Assembly: GCA_002686195.1 (NCBI GenBank)
Contig: NZAS01000138.1
Location: 1-58,181 of the forward strand
Length of the DNA stretch: 58,181 bases
Origin: Candidatus Pacearchaeota archaeon
Lineage (GTDB): Archaea > Nanoarchaeota > Nanoarchaeia > Pacearchaeales > GW2011-AR1
Reading direction: 5' to 3'
Shown here in pieces: positions 32,566-41,109 of the stretch (its first letter is position 1; each line of letters begins with the position of its first letter). The notes under the pieces are model-generated. The model was not told the origin of the DNA and searched no databases. It saw nothing but the letters and a program-made list of their open reading frames with translations. The translations under genes were made by a program, and so were the position numbers.

Positions 32566-33861
32566 ATGAAATCAGTATATTTGGCTGTTAGTGAGGATAT
32601 AATTCATCCTGGAAATCTTAATATGATTCAAGTTGCAAGAGGACTGGGAAGAGTTACTGTTGGTTTGCTAACAGATGAGGCGATTGCTTCTTACAAGAGA
32701 CTGCCTTTTTTAACATATGATCAAAGAAAAAACATTGTTGAAAATATAAAAGGAGTTGATGATGTAATTCCGCAGACAAAGCTTGATTATGCTGACAATT
32801 TAAGGAAATTAAAGCCTGATTTTGTTATACATAGAAATGTTTGGGAGACTCAGGCGCAGAGGAATGTAAGAAAAAAAATCCTGGAAGTTCTTAATGAGTA
32901 TGGTGGGCAATTAATGGAGCCAGATTATCAAGAGGCTTTGAGTCCTGAAGAGCTTAAAGAGTCTTTGTCTGAATTTGCACCTCATCTAAGAAGAGGGAGG
33001 CTTAGAAGGTTAATTAACTCACAGGAGATTGTTAGAATTCTTGAAGCGCATAGTGGACTTACAGGATTGATTGTTGAAAACTCAAATGTGGATAATGATG
33101 ATGGGGGCAAAAGGGAATTTGATGGAGTTTGGATAAGCAGTTTGACAGACTCATTAGTTAAAGGCATGCCTGATATTGGTGTTGTTGATTTTACATCTAG
33201 GCTTAACACTATTCATCAAATATTAGAAGTCACGACTAAACCAATAATCTTAGATGGAGACAATGGCGGATTAATGGAACATTTTGGATATATGGTAAAG
33301 ACATTGGAGAGGTTAGGTGTTTCAGCTGTAATAATCGAAGACAAGGTTGGTTTGAAAAAAAATTCTTTGTTTGGGAAAGATGTTGAGCAAAATCAGGATT
33401 CTATAGAGGAATTTTCTAATAAGATTTCTCATGGCAAGAGAAGTCAGAAGACAGATGACTTTATGGTTATCGCGAGAATAGAGAGCCTTATATTGGGGGT
33501 TGGGGTTGAGGATGCTTTAACTAGAGCAGAGGCATATATCAAGGCTGGAGCTGATGCTGTAATGATTCATAGTAAGGAAAAAGAACCTGTTGAATTAATG
33601 GAATTTTGCAAGAGATATAAAGAGTTTGAAAATAGAGTTCCATTAATTGCAGTGCCGTCTACATACAGCCATATGACTGAGGAAGAATTAAGGGGGCTTG
33701 GGATAAATGTTATAATTTATGCAAATCATTTGTTGAGAAGTGCTTATCCAGCTATGAAAAACGCTGCTGAAAAAATTCTGCAAAATTCTAGAGCTCAAGA
33801 AGCTGATGAAAATTGCATGCCAATTAAAGAAATTTTGGAATTGATACCTGGAGGGAAATAA
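32566..33861 (+). CDS. pepM: Phosphoenolpyruvate mutase with N-terminal cytidylyltransferase-like domain
   Basis: The 431-residue protein catalyses the C-P bond-forming step, PEP to phosphonopyruvate. The C-terminal 290 residues have the PEP mutase signature EDKVGLKKNSLF (258-269), WISSLTDSLVKGMPD (189-203) and the metal-site DGDNGG (230-235). The first 120 residues resemble GCT-type cytidylyltransferases: LAVSEDIIHPGNLNMIQVA has HPGN in place of the usual HxGH, then LLTDEA and FVIHRN. That domain may be inactive because the second His is Asn. Promoter and start are set by TATA and ATG at 32566. One base separates it from the radical SAM gene. Confidence 0.93.
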   Translation: MKSVYLAVSEDIIHPGNLNMIQVARGLGRVTVGLLTDEAIASYKRLPFLTYDQRKNIVENIKGVDDVIPQTKLDYADNLRKLKPDFVIHRNVWETQAQRNVRKKILEVLNEYGGQLMEPDYQEALSPEELKESLSEFAPHLRRGRLRRLINSQEIVRILEAHSGLTGLIVENSNVDNDDGGKREFDGVWISSLTDSLVKGMPDIGVVDFTSRLNTIHQILEVTTKPIILDGDNGGLMEHFGYMVKTLERLGVSAVIIEDKVGLKKNSLFGKDVEQNQDSIEEFSNKISHGKRSQKTDDFMVIARIESLILGVGVEDALTRAEAYIKAGADAVMIHSKEKEPVELMEFCKRYKEFENRVPLIAVPSTYSHMTEEELRGLGINVIIYANHLLRSAYPAMKNAAEKILQNSRAQEADENCMPIKEILELIPGGK

Positions 33862-33862
33862 A

Positions 33863-35383
33863 ATGGGAGAAGAAAATATTAGCCTTAATGTAGTGCAAGA
33901 CCCTAGATCAAAAGTTCCTATGACTGATAGTTTGAGAGCTCTTCTTGAACCAGACCTTCTTAAAAGCCAGAGAATTTTTACAAGACCTTTGGAGCCACCA
34001 AGGCCTGGAGAGAAAGTTTATAATTTGTCTGATGATCAGATTAATGCTATTAGAGGAATGAGGGGGGAGGTTGTTGATTTGCATCCTGGAATGGGGGGTG
34101 TTGTTCCTGATAAGCTTCTTGATATGATAGATAGAGGGATTACTTTAACTTCATTGGATTATATGATGACTCAAGGCTGTAATTTTAATTGTCTTTGGTG
34201 CTTTGCAGATTCTGATCCTACTAAGACTGCTTTTCTTCCATTTGGAAATCTTGAAAGGATAACTCGGGATGCTGCAGATTTGGGAACTAGCTTCTTTATA
34301 TTGACAGGGGGAGAGCCTTTGGTTTATAGAGATCCTGCCTTGGGAAAACAAGAAAAAAGAGGAGATCATTTCTTTAGGGTTGTTGATATGATTAGAGGAG
34401 TTTATGAAGGCAGAGATGTTCAACCAAAGATTTTAACTTTTGATGATGTGGCGCTTATTACTCCTGAGATTGCAGAGAAATTTGCAGAAAGAGGGGTTGG
34501 ACTTTGTACAAAAGGAGATACTTTAATTCCAGAACTGCAAGATTATAAAGTTAATCAAGTTGGGGCATTTGAGAGGATGCAAAGAGGTTATCAGAATTTG
34601 AGGGATGCTGGCTATGGTAAAGACCCTGGGCTTAGATTGGTTGTTAATTCTGTTTTGGATCAAACAACTTTTGATGGAATGGTAGATCTTCATATGTGGG
34701 TAATGGGAAATGGTTTTGATCATTCAATTGTTCCTGTGCATTATTGTGGGGCTGCTGTTGGGGAAGAGCAGGAGTTAGGAGTGCATTCACCTCATGTGAA
34801 AGTTCTTTATGATTTAATTTCTAGAATAGATGCGGAACAGTTTGGAGTGGATTGGGATCCTTGGTCTGCATTTAGCTATAATAAAACTTGCAACAGAAAT
34901 AGGTCTGGACTGCATATTAGGGCAAGCGGTGATGTGACTGCTTGTTCTGAATCTCCTGGAAGAGATGAAACAGATAGATATACTTTTGGGAACATATTTG
35001 ATGAAGGATTTTCATTGAAGGGAGTTGTTCAAGGGCAGGAATTGAATGAATATAGAAAGGAATTTCTAGGAGGGGATGGTGTGTATGTTTGCTCTCCAGA
35101 TGTTTGCGATCTTCATGCAAATGACTTATGTTTAGGAGGTTGTGCAACTCGTTCTGCATATTCTAAGATGGATGTTGATACTGGATTAATTTCTACAAAT
35201 GATAATCCTCATAATTACAGCCAAAGAAGAGAAGATCCTTTGTGCCCTGCGTGGACTGTACTTGCGCAAAGGCAAGGAGTTCTTAGAGAAGGTCTTCTTG
35301 AGGAAATTCATGGAAGATTATTGAAGAATAGCGATTCAATAGACTCTGGACAATATCCATTTGTTGGTACTGGAAATAACTAA
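33863..35383 (+). CDS. Radical SAM protein with SPASM-like Cys-rich C-terminus
   Basis: The 506-residue protein has the radical SAM motif CNFNCLWC (C106, C110, C113) near ILTGGEPL, the SAM-binding GGE loop. The C-terminal third carries further cysteines, including TCNR near 358, TACSES, VCSPDVCDLHANDLC and LGGCATR, fitting auxiliary iron-sulfur clusters. A 95-residue N-terminal extension is unassigned. It lies between pepM and ppd with 1- and 14-bp gaps, so it belongs to the phosphonate operon. The known route to methylphosphonate does not need it. It may modify the phosphonate, its carrier sugar or a peptide. Confidence 0.85.
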   Translation: MGEENISLNVVQDPRSKVPMTDSLRALLEPDLLKSQRIFTRPLEPPRPGEKVYNLSDDQINAIRGMRGEVVDLHPGMGGVVPDKLLDMIDRGITLTSLDYMMTQGCNFNCLWCFADSDPTKTAFLPFGNLERITRDAADLGTSFFILTGGEPLVYRDPALGKQEKRGDHFFRVVDMIRGVYEGRDVQPKILTFDDVALITPEIAEKFAERGVGLCTKGDTLIPELQDYKVNQVGAFERMQRGYQNLRDAGYGKDPGLRLVVNSVLDQTTFDGMVDLHMWVMGNGFDHSIVPVHYCGAAVGEEQELGVHSPHVKVLYDLISRIDAEQFGVDWDPWSAFSYNKTCNRNRSGLHIRASGDVTACSESPGRDETDRYTFGNIFDEGFSLKGVVQGQELNEYRKEFLGGDGVYVCSPDVCDLHANDLCLGGCATRSAYSKMDVDTGLISTNDNPHNYSQRREDPLCPAWTVLAQRQGVLREGLLEEIHGRLLKNSDSIDSGQYPFVGTGNN

Positions 35384-35397
35384 AATTTAGAGATAAC

Positions 35398-36525
35398 ATG
35401 ATAAAACCAAAAGAATTTTATGATGCTCTTATTGAAAGAGGAGTCGACTTTTTTACAGGAGTTCCAGATTCTTTGTTAAAGGATTTTGGAGCTTATGTTA
35501 TGGATAATGCTCCTTCTGATAGACATATTATTACTGCTAATGAAGGCTCTGCAGTTGCTCGCACAATTGGGCACCACATAGGAACTGGAAAAATAGGCCT
35601 TGTATACATGCAGAATTCTGGGCAGGGAAATGCTGTAAATCCATTAGTTTCTTCTGCAGATAAAGATGTTTATAGTATTCCAATGATATTGTTAATTGGA
35701 TGGAGGGGTGAGCCTGGAAAGAAAGATGAACCACAGCATGTTAAACAGGGAAAAATTACCCTTGGTTTGTTAGATACTCTTGGGATTGAGAAGTTGGTTT
35801 TGTCTGATAATATAGAAGATGCCAGAAAAGAAATTGATACTGCTGTGGATTATGCGAGAGAACATAATGAGCCTTATGGTATTGTTGTAAAAGCAGATAC
35901 TTTTGAAGAGTATAAATTGCAAAAAGGTGGGAAGACAAATTATGAGCTTGATAGGGAAAGTGCTTTGAAAATTGTTGTTGGTGAGATTTCTGATAGAGAT
36001 ATTGTTGTATCTACTACTGGAAAGACATCTAGAGAGCTTTTTGAATTAAGAGAGGGGTTGGGAGAGGGACATGGAAGAGACTTTTTGTGTGTTGGAAATA
36101 TGGGTCATGCATCTAGTATTGCTGATGAAGTTGCGGGAAGTAGGAGAGACAGAAATGTTTACTGCTTTGATGGTGATGGGGCCTTGATTATGCATATGGG
36201 TGCTTTAACAGATGTTGGCAAAAAAGGAAATAAAAACTTCAAGCATATTGTTTTTAACAATGGTAGCCATGATAGTGTTGGAGGGCAACCAACTGCTGGA
36301 TTTGATATTGATATTCTTGGAATTGCAAAAGCCTGCGGATATAAAGAAGCTTGGAGAGCTGAAACTGCTGAAGAGATTAAAGAAAGAATGAAGGCATTAC
36401 AGGAGACAGAAGGTCCTTCTTTGCTTGAGATAAGAGTTAATAAAGGAGCGAGAAAAGATTTGGGAAGACCTACGACAAGTCCAATAGAGAATAAACATAG
36501 TTTTATGGAATTTTTATCTGAATGA
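35398..36525 (+). CDS. ppd: Phosphonopyruvate decarboxylase
   Basis: The 375-residue thiamine diphosphate enzyme has FFTGVPDSLLKDF at the N-terminus, ANEGSAVA (the activating Glu), MQNSGQGNAVNPL, and the TPP/Mg motif GDGALIMHMGAL...NN near residue 257. These are the standard landmarks of Ppd/AepY. It decarboxylates phosphonopyruvate to phosphonoacetaldehyde, pulling the unfavourable PEP mutase equilibrium. Length is normal. It has an ATGA overlap with the dehydrogenase gene. Confidence 0.95.
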   Translation: MIKPKEFYDALIERGVDFFTGVPDSLLKDFGAYVMDNAPSDRHIITANEGSAVARTIGHHIGTGKIGLVYMQNSGQGNAVNPLVSSADKDVYSIPMILLIGWRGEPGKKDEPQHVKQGKITLGLLDTLGIEKLVLSDNIEDARKEIDTAVDYAREHNEPYGIVVKADTFEEYKLQKGGKTNYELDRESALKIVVGEISDRDIVVSTTGKTSRELFELREGLGEGHGRDFLCVGNMGHASSIADEVAGSRRDRNVYCFDGDGALIMHMGALTDVGKKGNKNFKHIVFNNGSHDSVGGQPTAGFDIDILGIAKACGYKEAWRAETAEEIKERMKALQETEGPSLLEIRVNKGARKDLGRPTTSPIENKHSFMEFLSE

Positions 36526-37640
36526 TGGAAGAAAAAGAATATTCTAGGGTTGAAGAATTAGAAGGTATTTTGGATGAAATTGGAGCTAAAAGGATTTTTT
36601 TAGTTAGTGGGAAAGGGTCTTATAAATCTTCTGGAGCTGAGTCAAAATTGTTTGGTATTTTAGGGGAGCATACCAGGTTTTACGATTTTGATGTTAATCC
36701 GAAGATTGAAGATGTTAGGAGAGGGATTTCATTGTTTAAATCTAGAGATTATGATTTGATTGTTGGTGTTGGTGGAGGCAGTGTGATGGATATGGCTAAA
36801 TTAATTGGTGTTCTTTCTGCTCAATCAAGAGATGCCTTAAAATATATTGAAGGTGAAAGAGAAATTGGGGGACCTGGAAGGCCTGTTGTGGCAATTCCAA
36901 CTACTGCTGGATCTGGGGCAGAAGCCACAGGCTTTGCAGTTGTTTATGTTAATGGGAAAAAGTATTCTTTGGCGCATGAATTGATGAAACCAGAGCATGT
37001 TGTTCTGGATCCTTCTTTGACTTTTACAATGCCAAGAAATTTGGCTGCTGTAAGTGGAATGGATGCTTTGAGTCAGGCTATTGAGAGCTATTGGTCTGTT
37101 AATTCTACCGAAGAATCATCAAGGTACTCAAGGGAGGCTATGCAAATTATTCTAGAAAATATTGTTGATTCTGTTAATCACAATGAAGAAGAAGCAAGAA
37201 GAGCTATGGTGGGGGCTGCAAATCTTTCTGGAAAGGCCATTGACACTACTAAGACAACTGCACCTCATGCATTGTCATATACATTTACTACTGAGCTTGG
37301 AATTTCACATGGACATGCTGTTGGTTTGACATTAGGCCAGGTATTAAAATACAATGCTGGAGTAACAGAAAGGGATTGTAATGATCTTAGAGGGTTTAAT
37401 TATGTTAGACAAAGGATTAGTGAAGTATGTTATTTTCTTGGGGCTGAAAATCCTGAAGTAGCTAGTGAGAAAATTAAGGAATTAATGGAAGAAGTTGGTT
37501 TAGAAACTGATTTTAAAAAGTTAGGAATTGATTATTCTGTGATTGATAAGGCTGTGGATGGTGTTAATATTGAGCGTTTGAAAAATAATCCTAGACTATT
37601 TGAAGATAAAGGGGGGTTGAAGAAAGTCATTATTGACTAG
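36522..37640 (+). CDS. Iron-type alcohol dehydrogenase, phosphonoacetaldehyde reductase
   Basis: The 372-residue group III (iron-containing) alcohol dehydrogenase has GGGSVMDMAK (84-93) for NAD(P), TTAGSGAEAT, and MDALSQAIESYW plus HALSYTF and HGHAVG, which give the metal Asp/His ligands. In phosphonate clusters such enzymes (PhpC/FomC type) reduce phosphonoacetaldehyde to 2-hydroxyethylphosphonate, the MpnS substrate. It is coupled to ppd by an ATGATG start over the ppd stop. Confidence 0.9.
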   Translation: MMEEKEYSRVEELEGILDEIGAKRIFLVSGKGSYKSSGAESKLFGILGEHTRFYDFDVNPKIEDVRRGISLFKSRDYDLIVGVGGGSVMDMAKLIGVLSAQSRDALKYIEGEREIGGPGRPVVAIPTTAGSGAEATGFAVVYVNGKKYSLAHELMKPEHVVLDPSLTFTMPRNLAAVSGMDALSQAIESYWSVNSTEESSRYSREAMQIILENIVDSVNHNEEEARRAMVGAANLSGKAIDTTKTTAPHALSYTFTTELGISHGHAVGLTLGQVLKYNAGVTERDCNDLRGFNYVRQRISEVCYFLGAENPEVASEKIKELMEEVGLETDFKKLGIDYSVIDKAVDGVNIERLKNNPRLFEDKGGLKKVIID

Positions 37641-37658
37641 GAAGGTAAATTTATATAG

Positions 37659-37674
37659 TAATTATATATAATTA
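37659..37674 (+). promoter_or_regulatory. Palindromic operator candidate (second promoter)
   Basis: A perfect TAATTATATATAATTA palindrome lies between TTTATATA (37650-37657) and the ATG at 37679, the same architecture as the pepM promoter. It implies that the sulfatase-fold and nucleotidyltransferase genes form a second, co-regulated transcription unit. Confidence 0.65.
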
Positions 37675-37678
37675 TAAA

Positions 37679-38809
37679 ATGGTGAAGAAATATAATTTTG
37701 TTATTGTTGTATTGGATGGTGCTAGGCTTGAATTTATTAAAGATTTGAGGAACTTTAAATCTCTTTGTGAGAAAGGGACTTTTTTTTCTAAGATGATTAC
37801 TTATGGGGCTCAAACAGTTATGTCGATGCATGCTACTTTTACTGGAATCTATGGTAATATTAATGGGGCTGATAATTATTTTGGGAGTGCATTGTTTAGA
37901 AATAAATCTTGCAAAACACTTGCTCAGTATCTAAAAGATGATGGATATTACACATTGGGAGATACTATTAATGAAATTGTTGTTCCTGGGCAAGGATTTG
38001 AAGAATTGAGAATACATGATGAGAAAAAAGATGATTTGACAGAAAGACATAAAGAAATGATTAAGGAGGTTGTTAAATTAAGGGACGAAGATAAAAATTT
38101 TTTCTTGTATGTTCATTATAGCAATATTCACACTGGAATGGTTAAGACTGTTTTGAAGAAATATGGAGATTTTGAAAAAGATTATTTTGCTAATAAGGAA
38201 AAGAACATTGAGAATTATAAAAAGTACGTTGGAGAAGCTGACACATATGTTGGAGAATTATTGAAAACCTGTGAAGAAGTTGATTTGTTTAAAGACACTA
38301 TTTTTATTGTTATGTCTGACCATGGGTCAAGTGTTGGGGATAAAATTGGGGAGATTGGATACGGGAGGTATTGTTATGATTATACTATGAATGCTTTTTC
38401 AATTTTTGTCGGGCCGGAAATTTTTTCAGTTAAAGAAGTCAATAAGGTTAGCAGAACTGTTGATATTTTACCGACGATTTTGGATATTTTAAAACTAGAA
38501 GAAGATAAGAAGCATAGAAAAGTTAATGGAAAATCTCTGCTTCCTCTTATTGATAATAATGAGAAAAGAATTGCTTACTCTGAATCTGCAGGTCTTGTTG
38601 ATCCTTATCCAACAAAAGATAAACCATTGTTGAAATGTGTAAGACAAGGAGATTGGAAATTAATATACAATGTAAAGACTGGAGAGAAAGAACTTTATAA
38701 TCTGACTGAAGATGAGAAAGAAAATGAAAATATTTTTGAGAAAAATTCTGAAAAGACAGAAGAGATGTTTGCTGAAATAGTTAAATTAAATCCAGAGATG
38801 CAAAAATGA
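37679..38809 (+). CDS. Sulfatase-fold protein with Thr nucleophile, candidate phosphonate transferase
   Basis: The 376-residue alkaline phosphatase superfamily protein has NFVIVVLDGARLEF (first metal Asp), SDHGSSVGD and GRYCYDYTMNAF near the second metal site. The nucleophile loop is AQTVMSMHATFTG with Thr46 where sulfatases have Cys/Ser and no Pro/Arg, so formylglycine chemistry is excluded. Thr nucleophiles occur in phosphoethanolamine transferases. In this phosphonate unit it could move or hydrolyse a phosphonate ester. There is no signal peptide, so it would act inside the cell. It overlaps the nucleotidyltransferase gene by 4 bp. Confidence 0.75.
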   Translation: MVKKYNFVIVVLDGARLEFIKDLRNFKSLCEKGTFFSKMITYGAQTVMSMHATFTGIYGNINGADNYFGSALFRNKSCKTLAQYLKDDGYYTLGDTINEIVVPGQGFEELRIHDEKKDDLTERHKEMIKEVVKLRDEDKNFFLYVHYSNIHTGMVKTVLKKYGDFEKDYFANKEKNIENYKKYVGEADTYVGELLKTCEEVDLFKDTIFIVMSDHGSSVGDKIGEIGYGRYCYDYTMNAFSIFVGPEIFSVKEVNKVSRTVDILPTILDILKLEEDKKHRKVNGKSLLPLIDNNEKRIAYSESAGLVDPYPTKDKPLLKCVRQGDWKLIYNVKTGEKELYNLTEDEKENENIFEKNSEKTEEMFAEIVKLNPEMQK

Positions 38810-39519
38810 TAAAGAAAGCAGTAATATTGGCAGGAGGATTGTCAGAAAGGATGAATGGGTATGCTGATTCTGTAATTAAATGTTTACTTCCAATTGGTAA
38901 TGAGACTATTCTGGGAAGGACAATAAAGATGCTTAAGAAGAATGGAGTTGAAGATATTGTCCTTATTATTGGGTATAAAGCAGAAGAGGTGAAGAAGGAA
39001 TTTGGAGATAGTGTTAGATATGTTGAAGAGCCTTTTTATACAAAAGAAGGTATGCTTGACTCTCTGCATTATGCGGCACATGAATTTAATGAACCTTGTT
39101 TGTTTTCCTATGCTGATTCTGTTTTTAATGAAGATGTTTTAAAAAAAATAATTGAAAGTGAGAAAAAAGATGTTGTTTGTTTATTGAGTAAGAAGAAAGT
39201 TGATGAGGAAGCTGAAAAAATTAGATTTATAGACAGTAAGATTATTGAATGCAGTAAGGAAATTCCTATTGATAAAGCAGATAGCCAGTTTACTGGGATG
39301 ATTAAATTATCTGAAAAAGGATCTGAAATAGTTAGAGAAACTTTGAACTCCTTAAAAGAATCTGATGAAATTGAATATAAGAATGTTAGGGACCTAATAA
39401 CAATCATGGCGAATAATGGGAATTCTATACCTTTTGAAGAAGTAGAAGCTGATGATTGGATGGAGATAGACTTCTTGCATGAATATGAGTTTGCTAAAAA
39501 ACAGTTTGTTACACAGTAA
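38806..39519 (+). CDS. LicC/PntC-like nucleotidyltransferase
   Basis: The 237-residue GT-A-like nucleotidyltransferase starts KAVILAGGLSERM, the NTP-binding loop, has VLIIGYKAEEV, SYADSVF (metal Asp) and ADDWMEIDFLHEYEFA at the end, the signature of phosphocholine and phosphonate cytidylyltransferases. PntC enzymes make CMP-phosphonates for attachment to glycans or lipids. It would activate methylphosphonate or another phosphonate with CTP. It is coupled (ATGA) to the upstream sulfatase-fold gene and closes the phosphonate block. Confidence 0.8.
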   Translation: MIKKAVILAGGLSERMNGYADSVIKCLLPIGNETILGRTIKMLKKNGVEDIVLIIGYKAEEVKKEFGDSVRYVEEPFYTKEGMLDSLHYAAHEFNEPCLFSYADSVFNEDVLKKIIESEKKDVVCLLSKKKVDEEAEKIRFIDSKIIECSKEIPIDKADSQFTGMIKLSEKGSEIVRETLNSLKESDEIEYKNVRDLITIMANNGNSIPFEEVEADDWMEIDFLHEYEFAKKQFVTQ

Positions 39520-39558
39520 GATACAAATTCTTATAAAGACGATTTAATCGTAGATTTA

Positions 39559-40716
39559 ATGAGAATCTGCCATGTTTGTCCGTTTTATACTCCTGCAATT
39601 GGGGGAGTTAAGCAAGTTGTTGAAGAGCTTGCGGAGAGGCAAGTGAAAGAAGGGTATGATGTTCATGTTTTTACAAGTGATTGGGATAAATACAAAAGGA
39701 TTTCGAAAAAGTATGAAGTTATCAATGGAGTTAAAGTCCATAGATGCAAACACTATGTGAAGATTGCTAATTTTGCTAGTTTTTGGCCTTCTGTTTTTTC
39801 CAAGTTAATTAAAGGAAAGTTTGATATTATTCATAGCCATGTTTTTGGACACCCTCATTTTGTTTTGGCTGCTTTAGGTGCAAAGCTATCTAGGGCAAAG
39901 CATGTTCATACAACTCATTGTCCTTGGAGTGATGCTCATAGGTCTTTTACTGGAAAGATTGGGCTTGTTGTTAGTTATAATGTTTTCTCTAGACTTGCTT
40001 TGAAGTTTACTGATAAAGTGATTGCAATAACACCTTGGGAATTTAATTTTATAAAAAGATTTGGAGGGAAGCAGGAGCAAATTGAAAATCTTCCTAACGG
40101 AATGGCCGAGATTTTCTTTTCTAAAATCAAAGGTAATGATTTTAAGAGGAAGAACGGGATTGAAGGAGATTTGGTTTTGTTTTTTGGGAGATTGAATCCT
40201 GTTAAGGCACCTGATAAATTTGTTGAAATTGCAAAGCTTGTTTTGAAGGAGAGGCCGAAGGCAAAATTTGTTGTTAGAGGACCTGATGAAGGTATGAGAG
40301 AAATTGTTAAGAAAAAGATTGGAGATGAGAAGAGGATTTTGCTGTTGGATGAGACAAGAGATAGGAAAGAGATTGTTAAAATGTATCAATCTGCAGATGT
40401 TCATGTTTTGCCGAGTTATAGAGAAGGCTTGCCTTTGACAATGTTTGAGGCGATGGCTGTAGGACTCCCGGTAGTTGCATCTCCTGTGAATGGAGTGCCT
40501 TATGAGATGAAAGAACCTGAAAATGGTTTTTTAGTTGATTATGGAGATAATGAGGGCTTTGCTAAAAGAATAATTCAGCTGCTTGATGATAAAAAGCTTA
40601 GGGCTAAGATTGGAAAGAATAATATAAAGAGGAGTGAGAAATATCGGTGGGATTTTATTAATGAAAAGACTATGGGGTTGTATGAAAAGCTTATTCAGCG
40701 GCATGGTTCATCTTGA
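39559..40716 (+). CDS. GT4 family glycosyltransferase
   Basis: The 385-residue GT-B retaining transferase has the N-terminal PAIGGVKQVVEELA glycine loop and the C-terminal LPSYREGLPLTMFEAMAVGLPVVAS, which holds the E-x7-E nucleotide-sugar site near 297-305. It is cytoplasmic, acting on a lipid-linked glycan at the inner membrane face. The TATA-like region GATTTAATCGTAG is just upstream. It converges with the minus-strand gene at 40691 with a 26-bp overlap. Confidence 0.9.
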   Translation: MRICHVCPFYTPAIGGVKQVVEELAERQVKEGYDVHVFTSDWDKYKRISKKYEVINGVKVHRCKHYVKIANFASFWPSVFSKLIKGKFDIIHSHVFGHPHFVLAALGAKLSRAKHVHTTHCPWSDAHRSFTGKIGLVVSYNVFSRLALKFTDKVIAITPWEFNFIKRFGGKQEQIENLPNGMAEIFFSKIKGNDFKRKNGIEGDLVLFFGRLNPVKAPDKFVEIAKLVLKERPKAKFVVRGPDEGMREIVKKKIGDEKRILLLDETRDRKEIVKMYQSADVHVLPSYREGLPLTMFEAMAVGLPVVASPVNGVPYEMKEPENGFLVDYGDNEGFAKRIIQLLDDKKLRAKIGKNNIKRSEKYRWDFINEKTMGLYEKLIQRHGSS

Positions 40717-41059
40717 CGTCTTTGAATCCGAGGCCAGTAGCTTCAACAATTTCATTCTTTATTGCGACCCTTTTCTTGTTAGCTTCCCTTATTTTAATTG
40801 CTCTTCTGCCTACTTCTTCCAATCCAAGAAGGCCTTCTCTTCCTTTTCTTATGTCAGATTCAAGGTCCCAGATTTCACCATTGAATTTATGTAAATCATC
40901 GAGCCATTCTTGTTTTATTTCTATTCCTTTAGATTTGAAAGACTCTAGGGCTTTTTCATATTCTGCATATTCTTCTTTTAAATGGGGCTCGCCAATTCTC
41001 TCTATTTTTAGTTTTACTATTGACATTCTGTCTAAAATCTCTGGTAGTGGCATTTCCAT
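40691..41059 (-). CDS. Small coiled-coil protein, DUF6165-like
   Basis: The 122-residue, highly charged helical protein begins LPEILDRMSIVKLKIERI and continues with heptad-like Lys/Glu repeats and a basic REANKKRVAIKNEI. The N-terminal pattern recalls DUF6165 proteins (leading with a DKITILEIK-type helix) that occur in surface polysaccharide loci; this is recognition by motif from memory. Function unknown. The 3' end overlaps the GT4 gene by 26 bp; its promoter shares the 50-bp divergent gap with the GT2 gene at 41110. Confidence 0.6.
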   Translation of the reverse strand: MEMPLPEILDRMSIVKLKIERIGEPHLKEEYAEYEKALESFKSKGIEIKQEWLDDLHKFNGEIWDLESDIRKGREGLLGLEEVGRRAIKIREANKKRVAIKNEIVEATGLGFKDVKMNHAAE

Positions 41060-41109
41060 GTTTTCTAATGAAAATAAAGGTTTAAATATGTTATTCTATC
41101 CGAAAATAT

